A stretch of DNA of 64,000 nt. Origin: Hygrophila difformis. Its lineage: Eukaryota; Streptophyta; Magnoliopsida; Lamiales; Acanthaceae. A program made the position numbers and the translations under genes. The stretch's first letter is position 1, and every line of letters starts with the position of its first letter. The notes beneath the pieces were generated by a model. The model saw only the letters and a program-made list of their open reading frames with translations. It was not told the origin of the DNA and did no database searches. Shown here one piece after another: positions 47,238-58,118 of this stretch. The stretch is taken from assembly GCA_030278955.1 (NCBI GenBank), contig JAOANR010000006.1:27225763-27289762 (forward strand). The letters run 5' to 3'.

Positions 47238-48161
47238 AAAACAGTTAGTCCTGCTATGACCCGATTTTTTGCAGTGATCGCAATAAGCACTTTTGTTTGC
47301 CAGCTTATAACATTTGTCTTTTGTATGGCCGATCTTTTTGCAATAAGAACAGATAATACTTCCTTTCTTCTCACTACTAGATCTGTCACAGTACCATTAG
47401 CTTTATCAGTTTTGTCAAACAAAGCAAGAGCAAAGTTTGAACTATTTTCTACTCCATTTTCTCCTATGATGCCTCTCTGTGATTCACAATTCAACACCAT
47501 TCCAAAAGCAACAGACACCTTAGGCAGAGGAACCATAATGGAAAGCTGATTACATATAGCAGCATAATCTTCGTTTAGCCCCATTAAAAACTGAATCAAA
47601 AGGTCTTCCTCATCAGATCTTTTCAAATCCTCTAAGGACTCATGAGAATAAGCTATAAATGGTTTGACAGATCTGTAGCTATTCCAAAGAGATTTCAGTT
47701 CACAATAATACCTAGTTACTGTTCTATCTCCTTGAACAAAATTAGCTGTTAGCAATTTTCCTTCTAAGCATAAGAATCTGTGGACCGCTTATCTTTCCAT
47801 AACACTCCTTAAGCTCATTCCACAAATCAAACGATGTATTATAGTGTTCAAATTGCTGTGAAATTTCTCCAGTCCTAGAATTTTGCAACCAGGTTAGAAC
47901 AAGAGTATCTACCTTTTGCCATTGCCTATACTTCGGATCATCAAGTGGAGCAGCAGGAAAGGTACCGTTGATGAAGCATTCCTTAGATTTGACGAACAGA
48001 GCTTTCTCAACAGAAAGCTTCCAGCTACTCTAATTCGAACCATCCAGCAGCTTAGTAGACAAAACCAGGTGAGGTTGATCCGCACTTGTGAGAAGCAGTT
48101 TCTCACAAACAACTGGAGCAGCAGCTGGAATTGTATCCTCCGTATCAGATAGGTCAGACAT
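47234..48161 (-). pseudogene. Gag of second Copia, degenerate
   Basis: The first frame starts at 48161 with MSDLSDTEDTIPAAAP and carries a UBN2-type gag region. It is interrupted by TAG at 48030-48032 and again near 47747, after which the neighbouring frame continues (RTVTRYYCELKSLWNSYRSV, EEDLLIQFLMGLNEDYA). Cys-rich sequence near 47360-47250 probably is the remains of the zinc knuckle, but it is no longer readable in one frame. The start lies about 90 bases downstream of the primer site. Confidence 0.75.
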
Positions 48162-48264
48162 GTTGATTTTGAGGTAAAATTGAGGTAAAACAACTCAATT
48201 ACAAAGAGAAAATGAGATCGCAGTGAGGAAATGGATTGATCAAGCTTCAAAAGCTTTGATACCA

Positions 48265-48525
48265 TGTAGAAGATGATAGATTCTGAAACGGAGAATTGGG
48301 AATAACTGTTTGTTTCATTGAAAGAGCTGAAGAATGAATACACCGATAAAAAATACGAGCTGAACTATAAATACCCAAAGCTAAAGAGGTCCACTAACAG
48401 GTTGGCCCAATAACAAAAGAAAATAACAAAATACAATAAAGCAGGCTCAAAGCCCAAATCAGCCAACATCACAGACTATTCTGCTGCTTCGATTTGTTCT
48501 GCTGCAATTCTTCATAGATTCATCA
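48265..48525 (-). repeat. 5' LTR of second Copia
   Basis: Matches 43488-43750. Bounded by TG and CA, next to the primer site on one side and the target duplication ATTTG on the other. Confidence 0.85.
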
Positions 48526-48541
48526 ATTTGGGAACAATAAC

Positions 48542-48869
48542 GGCTCTGTTTGGTTAAGAGTAGATTGGACAACATATTCGATTTGAGCAGATTTGACCAA
48601 GAAATATGCTACTTTGCAACGTTTGGTAAACAACATATTTCATTCTGATATGCTTTGATCTGAAGCAGATTGGGGGCAGATTTGGTCTAGACTATTTTCT
48701 AAAGATACCGTTCCTTCAATTTGATCAAATTTGTTAATCTACCAAACGTTTTTAATCAAATATACAATTACTATCTACTGGTCAAATCTACTACTCAAAT
48801 CTATTTATCAAATTTGCTGGTCAAATCTACTATCTGCTTCTGCTATCTTCTAAACTCCCAAACAGGCCC
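48542..48869. mobile_element. MITE with GGC(T)CTGTTTGG ends
   Basis: The left end GGCTCTGTTTGG and right end CCAAACAGGCCC are near-perfect inverted partners. The interior has several TTTGACCA/TGGTCAAA motifs. The flanks do not show an unambiguous target duplication, so the superfamily (hAT or PIF/Harbinger) is open. Confidence 0.6.
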
Positions 48870-49075
48870 AATGTTTATATGCCAGTCGTTGACTTGATTC
48901 CTTGAGGGGATAGAAATATGGTTATGGTTAGGGCATTCCTACTCTCCTCTCTCAAATTTTGTTGTACTCCCATCTCATTTCATCGGGAAATTTATTGGGA
49001 CATTCCATTAGGGCATTACGTACTATCCCCGCCACGTTCCCTATCGAAAAGTTTATTTGAGCATACTAATGAGAT

Positions 49076-49449
49076 AAACTCGGGGAAAAAAAATTCATAT
49101 CATCCCATAATTTTAAAAAATTTCCAAAACAGTCCCACAAATATCGAATTAGACGAATCCGACCCATAACTACACTAATCATAGCCGAACCCATCAATGA
49201 ACTCGGTTTTTTTGCTAATCATCGCCTAATCCATCCCATAACTACCCTAATCATCGCCGAACCCATCCCTCCATTAGGGAAGTTATGGGATGGGTTCGAC
49301 GATGATTAGCGAAAAAATCGGTTCATGGATGGGTTCGGCGATGATTAGGATAGTTAGGAGATTGATTCGTCTAATTCAATATTTGTGAGATGGTTTTGGA
49401 AATTGAAAAAATTTATGAGACTAAATTGGTTTTTTTTCCCAATAAACTT
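49076..49449. repeat. Long foldback (inverted repeat) element
   Basis: The left arm 49076-49246 is the imperfect reverse complement of the right arm 49277-49449, with a spacer of about 30 bases. Shared blocks include CAAATAT(C/T)GAATTAGACGAATC, TAATCATCGCCGAACCCATC and CCCATAACT. As RNA it would form one long hairpin. I see no ORF. Confidence 0.8.
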
Positions 49450-50025
49450 GTATCTCATTTTCACCCCATTCCTTAGTTTGTAAACTGAATCCTTAAAAAT
49501 ATCATATCAATTTGACATAAATATAAATTAGTCAAATAAAATAATAATAAATTCCGACTCAAAATCAATTGATAATTGATCAATACAAACAAAAGGGAAT
49601 CCCCCAATTCGTTCCATTTATTGCCAAATTCAATTAAACATAAATGTAAGCATTCAATACTCAAAACCTTTAGAATTCAAGCTAAAAATCATCATAAACC
49701 AACAAACCACATACAACATTAATCTCAAACTCCTGAAATTGGAGAGAAACAAAGGAAAATAGAGGAGAATAATAAATTAATTAATTATATATATATATAT
49801 TTATATAATATAAGTATTTGGGAAGGAGCGATATGAGATGCAAAGCTCAGACTACTAATTTACCCGTACCCAAAATTTTGGATTCGGAGGATTGAGCGGG
49901 ATAAATCATCCCGTCCTTGCTTTGTCCCAATATTTTAGCAATCCCTAAATCCTAATCACGATGGTAACGTATAGCATAATTTTTAGAATCTCTGAACAAA
50001 TTACAAAAGCATTATAATTACTGGA

Positions 50026-50170
50026 ATTAGGAGTTGACTAGTGGTTATGTCCCTAACTTTCAATTATAGGTTGGGCTCAATTCCCCACTCGTGTCTCTAT
50101 TCCTCCTCTTTGTCCTTTTGTAATTTGTGTGACATAGACTCTCATTACCTTTTTCAGCAAAAAAAAGCCT
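50026..50170 (+). mobile_element. tRNA-derived SINE, family 2
   Basis: GAGTTGACTAGTGGTT (box A region) and GGTTGGGCTCAATTCCCC (box B region), then the body TTTGTAATTTGTGTGACATAGACTCTCATTACC and an A-rich end. The body matches 9029-9242. A truncated tail copy (GTAATTTGTGTAGCATAAACTC) follows at 50240-50265. Confidence 0.55.
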
Positions 50171-50421
50171 TCATTACTTTACTCTCTATGAAAAAAAAAC
50201 TTAATTTCACTCTTTTTAATATGTATTTATACTTAATATGTAATTTGTGTAGCATAAACTCACACCAACTTTTTATGTGACCAATGACTTCGTTAAAAAA
50301 AGTATAATTCATACCCTTCAGTAAACCGTTAAAATAATATTTTGAAAAATTTAAAAATAAAATAAAAATAATTGTATTATAGTACTCCTACATAATAGTA
50401 CTCCTCCTCTAGATCTCTAAA

Positions 50422-50525
50422 CTAATCCCTCGAGAATCTGGTCTGCATTGAAGGGTTGTCACAAATATTCGAACCCAAAACCCGAGACCGTTGCTTAATC
50501 CTCAAACCACTCAGGCCAACTGTAT
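50422..50525 (-). mobile_element. tRNA-derived SINE, family 1
   Basis: On the minus strand box A TGGCCTGAGTGG lies at 50518-50507 and box B GGTTCGAATATTTG at 50475-50462, followed by CTCGAGGGATTAGTTT. The same order is seen in the kinase intron copy at 29832-29990. Confidence 0.6.
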
Positions 50526-50544
50526 TTGATTCCGGCGACTTATG

Positions 50545-51163
50545 TGTTGTGACCATCCAGTTTGATGGGTCAAGATGGGCAAAATAGTTGGGCCATAATG
50601 GATAAACGTCTGAGGCCGGGTGAAATTGAAAATAATTGAGGCCCAGGTCCAAGACCCGAGAAAGATGGATCAGACCAGAAGCAGAAGATAGGTCCGGTTG
50701 AAACAGGAAGAAGCAAATTCGGCCAAAAGGAGAAGAGAAGCAGATCGGCTCCGAGGCAATCGGAGAGCGGTTATTCAGCTCCGCTACTACAACTATAAAT
50801 AAGAGGTGCTAGATACTTGAGCAAGAGAGACCAATCTAATCCAAATTTCCTTTATTTCAATTTACTTCATTGTATCTTTTACTGCTTTCCTTTACCAGCT
50901 TTCATAGATTTTAGCCTAGTTGATAGCAGTTACTCCCTCGCGTTCGTTGTTGTTTCTTAACAACAGGTAAACCTTGACCTTGTTTTAGGGATAATCAGCC
51001 GTTGTTTCTCAACAACTGGTAGATTCCCTCTTTTTTTGTTTTGCCGTTGTATTGGATTCAAATTCAGTAAAGTTTGGGCGCATTATTGAATTCCGAATCT
51101 GTAATCGGTTTGATCCTTTTCCGATAGTCTTCATTGAGGAGAAAAATGTTCTTGGTACGAACA
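50545..51163 (+). repeat. LTR-like block, possibly solo or truncated
   Basis: The block opens TGTTGTGACC and closes GGTACGAACA. It contains a good TATA box (TATAAAT, 50794-50800) followed by U5-like T-rich sequence with two GTTGTTTCT(T/C)AACAAC palindromes near 50950 and 51003. No 5-bp target duplication is visible, so this may be an LTR remnant of a Gypsy element or another promoter-bearing repeat. Confidence 0.35.
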
Positions 51164-51672
51164 GTGGCCAAACAATATGTAAATAGGAATGTAGCAGTAA
51201 TAAATCTATATTTCAACAGAAGAATAATCCGTTATTCCGCTGACTGTACTAAACTTCTAACATAAAGATTATAATATCCTAATATAATAGGAGTTATTTG
51301 TTTAAATAATAATCCATCCAAATTGCTCCCATAAGCGCATTTAGTATATTGATTAACACCCGACAACCTATCTGTCGATATATGATCGAGATAGTATATG
51401 ATATGATACGAATAGTGTCCAATTTGGCAATTTCAGTTGAGGAAATAAGCCTCCACACTTACTACACCAACACCACACACCACTACGCTTTTATTTTTAT
51501 CCACTTTAACTAAACTATTTCAAAACAAGATCCTTTTTATTTTTCATTTTTGAAAAAGTCTCTAGATCTTCTTTCTTATATGTTAGTAAAATTTAAAATT
51601 AGAGGTTGGAGTTTGGAGTTCGGAAAGCTAAACATTAAGGGGATGAGAGTTCGAAGTTTAGAGTTATAATAT
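51164..51672. other. AT-rich spacer
   Basis: No gene or repeat ends recognised. Confidence 0.4.
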
Positions 51673-51941
51673 ATTTCAGCGACATGATATAGTAATTTTC
51701 AGCGACTTGATAATGTGCATTTCAGCGACTTCGTAAAGTTGCAATCCAATTCTTCGTTTAACAAATTTCAGCGACGGCTTCTATATAGTTCAGCGACGTA
51801 TTATAATATATTTTAGCGACGAGCTGTAGTATTTTTCAGCGACTGGATGATGTGCATTTCAACGACTTCGTAAAAGTTGCAATTCCAATTCCGTGGTTTA
51901 ATATATTTCAGCGATGAGTTATGTGTATTTCAGCGATATAC
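51673..51941. repeat. Cluster of TTTCAGCGAC motifs
   Basis: CAGCGA occurs eight times, with two further variants (TTTAGCGAC, TTCAACGAC), at spacings of about 20-45 bases. A larger duplication of roughly 140 bases is also visible: the order GCGACTTGATAATGTGCATTTCAGCGACTTCG then GTTGCAAT recurs. Such spaced motifs are typical of transposase-binding subterminal repeats. Confidence 0.75.
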
Positions 51942-52067
51942 CCTATGCAACCATTATAATTATTTTTTGGACAACTTTACCCTCAACCATTTACAACCCT
52001 TGGATTTAAATGAACGGTTGAGATTCTTGTCTTGATGTACTGCGGATTGCGTAGTCGCACCATAACT

Positions 52068-55000
52068 TGTAACGTCCCAAAATTTAAACCAAATTTTCGC
52101 GACGTTACCGCCGTACCACACCACCTAAATTATTGGCCAATCAACTTAGGCTTAGTAATACGAAGCTGGGTACCTGTATAAGTACAACATAAACTCCAAT
52201 AGACTCCATCACTGAGATAACATATAATCATATCCGGGATACACTCCCTGATTCCACATAATAAGAGGGTGTTTGGATTGGCTTCTACCAAGGTGCTTTT
52301 GGCTTTTGCTTCTGCCAAAAGCACTTTTGGGGAAAAAGAAACGTTTGGTTTGGCTTTTGAAAAAAAGCAGAAGCACCTCAAAAAGCTGCAAAAGTGCTTC
52401 TGGGAAAAGCAGCCCAGGGGGTGCTTCTTAGAAAAGCAGAAGCCAAAAGCACTTCGTAAATTGTGCAAAGACTTAAATACCCTCATTACTTAATTTAAAT
52501 TACACTATAAATAGCATGTCCTTTTAGGTAATTTATACATTTAAAAAGCACTTTTCATTTTTACACATCCAAACACACTTTTGAAAAAAGCTGCTTTTTA
52601 AACATTCCATCCAAACACAAAAGTTACATGCTTCTGCTTTTGACTTTCACTTCTGCTTCAGCTTTTGGCTTCTGCTTTTTTCAAAAGCCAATCCAAACGG
52701 GCCCTAAAGCACCTCGAAAAGTTGCAAAAGTGCTTCTGGGAGAAGCAGCCCAGGAGTGCTTCTCCAAAAAACAGAAACCAAAAGCACCTAGTAATGTGTG
52801 CAGAGTCATAAATGCCCCTATTAATTTATTTTAATTACACTATAAATATATACTATTATATATAAATAGCATATCCTTTTTGGTAATTTACACATTTCAA
52901 AAGTACTTTTCACTTTTACATATCCAAACACACTTTTTAAAAAAAACTATTTTTCAAACATTCCATCCAAACACAAAAGTTTTCTGCTTCTGCTTTTGGC
53001 TTTCACTTCTGCTTCTGCTTTTGGCTTCTGCTTTTTTTAAAAGCCAATCCAAACGGACCCTAAGTCTACGATGTCAAGACTCCACAATACATACTCAAGT
53101 CTTCATAAAAGGTGGAGACTCCAATTATTTAACACAATACATAAGCCACAACACATAAGTCTGAAACAACACATGAATGACATAGATCACTCGTCCCCGG
53201 ATATCCCACCGTGCCCAACATCTGCCTCAGGAGAATCTATAATATAAATAAAATAAATAGGGTCAGTAAAGATACTGAGCAAGGGAAAGAATAATGGGGG
53301 ACGGGGATTCATCAACCAACATAAGACTGTTAATGCTAACAAAATAAATAAATAAATAAAAGAATGAAAACCATCACACCGTCCCATACCGGTGCTTCAA
53401 CCACTGCAATCAAATAAATGTTATGACATGATGAAATGAATGATATGACTTATGTGTCTATCTATCCTAAATGCAACAGATAATTATGTCTAACGCGTTT
53501 CCTAATAACCATGGTCGACAGTCATTATTGGGGAGAGGTCACCACTCTCTCCCATCACAATGAACTGCCCGTCAACGTCGCCCCCGCTGCGGACGAACAA
53601 CCTACGCAGGGCCAATAACACTAGTGAGGGAGCTGGATAATCTACACTGATCAGAGCGGCGTCCAGCGGGTACAGGCCCAGGGTACACGCCCAATTGCTA
53701 AACATGCCGTAGCATAACACAATAACCGAGGTATACCACCTCACACAAAAAGATCAACAATAACAATATGAATATAATTTTCATATTAACAAGTTTAACA
53801 TTTCATTTAACATCATCATCCTACTTGTTTATTTTATAAAATAACCAAAACTAAGTTTTCCATATAATCTTAGTATACTTCCAACATCAACATGCAAAGT
53901 TCACTTTTCATGACCAAGATTCTCATACCAAGAGAAATTTAACTTCTGCACAAAATTTATACTTTACCAATAAATCAAACCACATCACTCCCTTTGTAGA
54001 TTCAAATAATTCCATTACTTAGTTTCAAGTAGACAACTTACTGACAGATTCTTGATCCAATAATTCCATGGGACCGACACCACTCCATAACACAATTTTA
54101 TCCTTTAATCATTGAAATCTATGACAATTTAATGGAAAATTAAGAAAACAACGTTGCACTAATAGTAAACAAGATTCCAGGTTAATAGATACTAATTTCC
54201 ACCATTTGAATGATCACTTGTATTAGAACTAATTTTCTACACATCAACCTATATTCCTATGTACACAGCCGTTCTTTATATTCTTGAATAAATTAATTAA
54301 GAATGAATCTTACCAATTTCCACAAAACACCCGAACACTTTAGAACCGTGACAACCAGAACCGTGATAGTCAGGACCACCACGCGGTGGCGCACCGGTGG
54401 TGCACCGCTGCCAGCAGCAGCGGCCTGCTAGCCGGGTCCAGGGCTTTGGCCGAAAATTGGTCCAGATTCCGGTGGAATTCCGGTCACCCATTAATGCATA
54501 ATATTCTAAATTCCCTTGCCTTAGTTTGATAGCTTCCAAACTTCAATTTGTATCCTCTTCAAGCTCCAATTTGATTCATCCCAAAGAGCAAAGATCTACC
54601 AAATTAAACGAGTTCTACCTTTCCAGCCTTAAGACAAAATCTGAAAATTCCCTTCCAAATTTTGCTAGACAATAACTTACCTTGAACATGCACAAGAGCT
54701 CCTCCCTTGATTTCCTCATTTCAAGCTTCAATTTACATTTTTTCTACAAAAGCCATGGCACTCCAATTCAACTTCAATAATCTCCATCCATGAACCATAT
54801 TCTTGATAAAGCAATAAATTTAGATGACTTACTTTAGTACCCTAACATTCTCCACTCCGAGTGCTTCAAGATTGAGTAGTTTCTTCAATGGAGGATTTCT
54901 TGTTTCCCCCAACCCTCAAGACCGATCGGTAAGAACAAGAAATGGGAAAATGAAGACTAATTCTTGACCACTCCTCTCAAATAGGGACTGTTGGGCCGGG

Positions 55001-55230
55001 CTGAAGTGATTGGGCCGGGCCCGGTTCGGCCCAATGGGCTAGAGCTACTTATTGACTACAATATTTTACTACTACTACTAGTAATGGCCCAACTTGTTCT
55101 CTTATCTCTACTCTTGTCTTGGGCCTCTTCATAGCATTTTTCCATCCTAATCCAACAATAAATTAAAGTTAGGTAACTTTAATTGTAATTAATTAAATTA
55201 ATTTATAATTTAATTACTCGGGCTGTTACA
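52068..55230 (-). repeat. 3' LTR of second Tekay-type element, with MITE insertion
   Basis: It starts TGTAACGTCCC and ends GGCTGTTACA, the same terminal pattern as the intronic Tekay LTRs but otherwise different sequence. Without the MITE at 52265-53060 it is about 2.37 kb. The polypurine tract (minus strand CCTAAGGGGGAGGGAA) is at 55231-55246. Confidence 0.8.
52265..53060. mobile_element. Composite MITE with TAA duplications, PIF/Harbinger-like
   Basis: The left end GAGGGTGTTTGGATTGGC and right end GCCAATCCAAACGGACCC are inverted partners flanked by TAA (52262-52264 and 53061-53063). A second copy of the right end occurs inside at 52690-52704, again followed by TAA. The structure is therefore one full unit (52265-52704) joined to a second unit (52708-53060) lacking its left end; the two share most of their interior (GCTGCAAAAGTGCTTCTGGG and others). 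Confidence 0.7.
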
Positions 55231-55249
55231 TTCCCTCCCCCTTAGGATC

Positions 55250-56473
55250 ATTCGTCCTCGAATGAAACAGAGAGGAAGTAACTTTACCTCTTCACTGAAT
55301 TGGAGTTAAGTCCAACTCAGGGTAGCGTTCGGTCATAAACTACACTGTCTCCCATGTAGCATCTTCGACTCCATGTCGCGACCATAAGACTTTTACCATC
55401 GGAATCACCTTGTTTCTTAACACTTTCTCTTTGACATCTAATACCGCCACACGATATTCTTCATATTCCAAGCTTTCGTTTAATTCGATTTCATCGGGCT
55501 GAATTATCTTGTCAGAATCCGACATAAACTTCCTTAACTATGACACGTGGAACACGTTGTGAACGTTTCCCACCTCCGAAGGCAAATCCAATTGATAAGC
55601 TACCTTTCAGATTCGTTTGGTTACCTAATACGGCCCAATGTAGCGAGGGCTTAATTTCCCCTTTTTCCCGAATCGTCTAAGTCCTCTTACAGGCGATACT
55701 CGCAGTAATACCCAATCTCCCACTGCAAATTCTATGTCTCGACGGTGAAGATCCGCATAACTTTTCTGACGATCTTGGGCTTCTTTCATTCGATCTTTAA
55801 TGATACGCACGATTTCTATGGTCTGCTCAATCAATTCTGGCCCCAATAGAATGCGTTCAGAAGGATCATTCCAACGGAGGGGAGTCCTACAGCGTCTGCC
55901 ATACAATGCCTCAAAGGGGGCAATACCAATGCTCGCGTGGTAACTATTGTTATATGAGAATTCCATTAATGGTAAATAACTGTCCCAAGTACCAAGGAAA
56001 TCCATAATACATGCTCTCAACATGTCTTCCAAGGTTCTGATTGTACGCTCGGTTTGACCATCTGTTTGTGGATGCCATTCAGTACTCATACTAATCTGTG
56101 TTCCAAATGTTGACTGCACTTCTTTCCAAAATCTAGATAAGAATCTAGAATCTCGATCAGATATAATTTCTCTGGGTACTCCGAATCGTCGTACCACATG
56201 CCCAATATAGGCACTGATTAACTCTTCCATACTCCATTTAAGTCTCATCGGGATGAATACTGCACTCTTGGTCAATCTATCCACCACTACCCAAATAGTG
56301 TCTACCTTGCGCCTTGTTCTCGGCAGATCTGTAACGAAATCCATAGCAATGGATTCCCATTTCCAACTTGGAATTTCTAGTGGTTGCAATAATCTCGTGG
56401 GCCTCATATGCTCTACCCGAATTTTCTGACATGTTGGACATTTAGGTACAAACCCTGCCACCTCTCTTTTCAT
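55250..56473 (-). pseudogene. Gypsy integrase and chromodomain tail, truncated
   Basis: The frame 56473-55625 carries the second half of the integrase zinc region (CPTCQK), the core with [22 protein letters not shown] and [10 protein letters not shown], and GPY (SPRYIGPY), where a stop falls. A further frame at 55525-55340 holds the chromodomain-like tail (LEYEEYRVAVLDVKEKVLRN, VEDATWE). Additional stops lie between 55625 and 55525. Closely related in layout to the intronic Tekay pol. RT and RNase H are absent. Confidence 0.9.
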
Positions 56474-58118
56474 TACGCAAGGCCCTGAATGAAGCCCAAA
56501 TAAACTACACCACTACAGAAAAAGAGATGTATGTTGTAGTCTTTGCATTTGACAAGTTCAGACAATATCTTATTGGAACAAAGACTATAGTATACACTGA
56601 CCACAGTGCACTTAAATACTTGTTCAGCAAGCAAGACGCAAAGCCTCGTTTAATTAGGTGGGTGCTGTTGCTGCAAGAGTTTGACATCGTAATAAAAGAT
56701 AGGCGAGGTCGAGATAATGGTGTTGCTGACCACTTATCTCGATTAGAAAATGATAAAAAGAGCCAGAAGTCAATGAGGATTTTCCAGACGAACAGCTGTT
56801 CGCGTTACATCTGCATGATCAAGCGTGTCCATAGTTTTCCGACATTGCTAACTTTTTAGCATGTGGAATAACCCCACCATTCCAGCAAAAATACAAAAGG
56901 GCAAAATTCTTCAAAGAAGTAGTAAATTACTTTTGGGAAGATCCCTTCTTGTTCAAACATTGCGCTGATTCAATGATTAGGCGATGTGTTACTGAAGCTG
57001 AGGCCTACCAAATCACAAAGAAATGTCACGAATCTGAATACGGAGGCCATCATGGTCCCACTCGAACTGCCCACAAAGTACTCGAATGTGGATTCTTTTG
57101 GCCTACTATTTATGAGGACTGCAAGGTGTTTACTAAAGCCTGCGACAGATGCCAAAGATTAGGAAACATCTCCAAGAGGGATGAGATGCCTCAAAAAGGG
57201 ATTCTCGCACTTGAGATTTTCGATGTATGGGACATTGACTTCATGGGACCGTTTCCACCATCTGGTGGAAACTACTATATCTTGGTAGCTGTCGACTACG
57301 TGTCCAAATGGGTAGAGACAGTAGCATTACCAACCAATGATGGTAGCCAGGTCATAAAGTTCCTCAAGAACAATATTTTTAATAGATTTGGCGTACCTAG
57401 GGTGGTAATATCTGATGGAGGAACACACTTTGTTAATAAAGCTTTTGAAACTTTAATGAGTAAAAATGGAATCCTCCATAAGATAGGCACACCTTATCAT
57501 CCCCAAACCAGTGGTCAAGTCGAGGTATCAAATCGCGAGATCAAACATATACTCGAAGCCACAGTTGGGATAACCCGCAAGGATTGGGCACGTAAGCTCG
57601 ATGATGCTCTATGGTCATATCGCACTGCATACAAGACTCCCATCGGGATGTCTCCATACAGGCTTATCTTCGGAAAAGCCTGTCATTTGCCTGTAGAGTT
57701 AGAGCATAAAGCTTACTGGGCCGTCAAAACGCTTAATTTTGACCCAAGAGTCGCTCAGGAATAGCGCAAGTTGGACCTCAATGAAATTGAGGAAATACGA
57801 GTGCAAGCTTACGAGAGCTCGCGGATTTATAAAGAGCGGACCCAGAAGTTGCATGATCGCCGGATTAAGCCTAAGCATTTTTATGTTGGTCAAAATGTAT
57901 TGATATTCAATTCTAGGTTGAAGCTGTTCCCCGGAAAGCTGAATTCCAGATGGGAAGGACCACATGAAGTATTAGAGGTGTTTGAAAGTGGAGCCGTCAT
58001 GATCCGAACTGACAAGGGCAACATAGTGGTAAATGGGCACCGACTAAAGGAATATCTCGGACAGTTCGAGCCTGAAAAGGAGATCCAACATGTGACGGAA
58101 CTAGCTTATGAAAAATGA
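56474..58118 (+). pseudogene. Athila-type RNase H and integrase, degenerate
   Basis: RNase H remains at about 56480-56780 ([30 protein letters not shown]). The integrase zinc region is at 56990-57170 ([25 protein letters not shown]), and the catalytic residues are in [16 protein letters not shown] and [12 protein letters not shown]. The C-terminal region ends near 58118 ([20 protein letters not shown]). Lesions are a frame change near 56770 and an in-frame TAG at 57762-57764. The three acidic catalytic residues are intact. Confidence 0.9.

Larger units (their letters stand above)
43488..48525 (-). mobile_element. Second Ty1/Copia element, short LTRs, complete but degenerate
   Basis: LTRs at 43488-43750 and 48265-48525 flank gag and pol on the minus strand. 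The target duplication ATTTG is at 43483-43487 and 48526-48530. A primer site TGGTATCAAAGC lies directly inside the right LTR (48253-48264), and a G-run polypurine tract lies inside the left LTR (43751-43757 on the minus strand). The order protease, integrase, RT, RNase H gives Copia. The LTRs differ at roughly a dozen positions by eye. I cannot fix the lineage. Confidence 0.9.
52068..56473 (-). mobile_element. 3' half of a second Tekay-type Gypsy, truncated
   Basis: Left to right on the plus strand: a long 3' LTR (52068-55230), polypurine tract, and the C-terminal part of pol read on the minus strand. The 5' half is missing: at 56473/56474 the sequence switches abruptly to an Athila-type element on the other strand. 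The 5-bp sequence TAACT at 52063-52067 would be its left target duplication, now without a partner. Confidence 0.85.

Noticed and set aside
52269..53158. Lys/Gln-rich frames around 52269-53158 as a gene
   Set aside because: They fall within the MITE and its AAAAGC/GCTTTT repeats on both strands.
53502..53744. 80-codon minus-strand frame in the second Tekay LTR
   Set aside because: No recognisable domain and it lies entirely inside the LTR.
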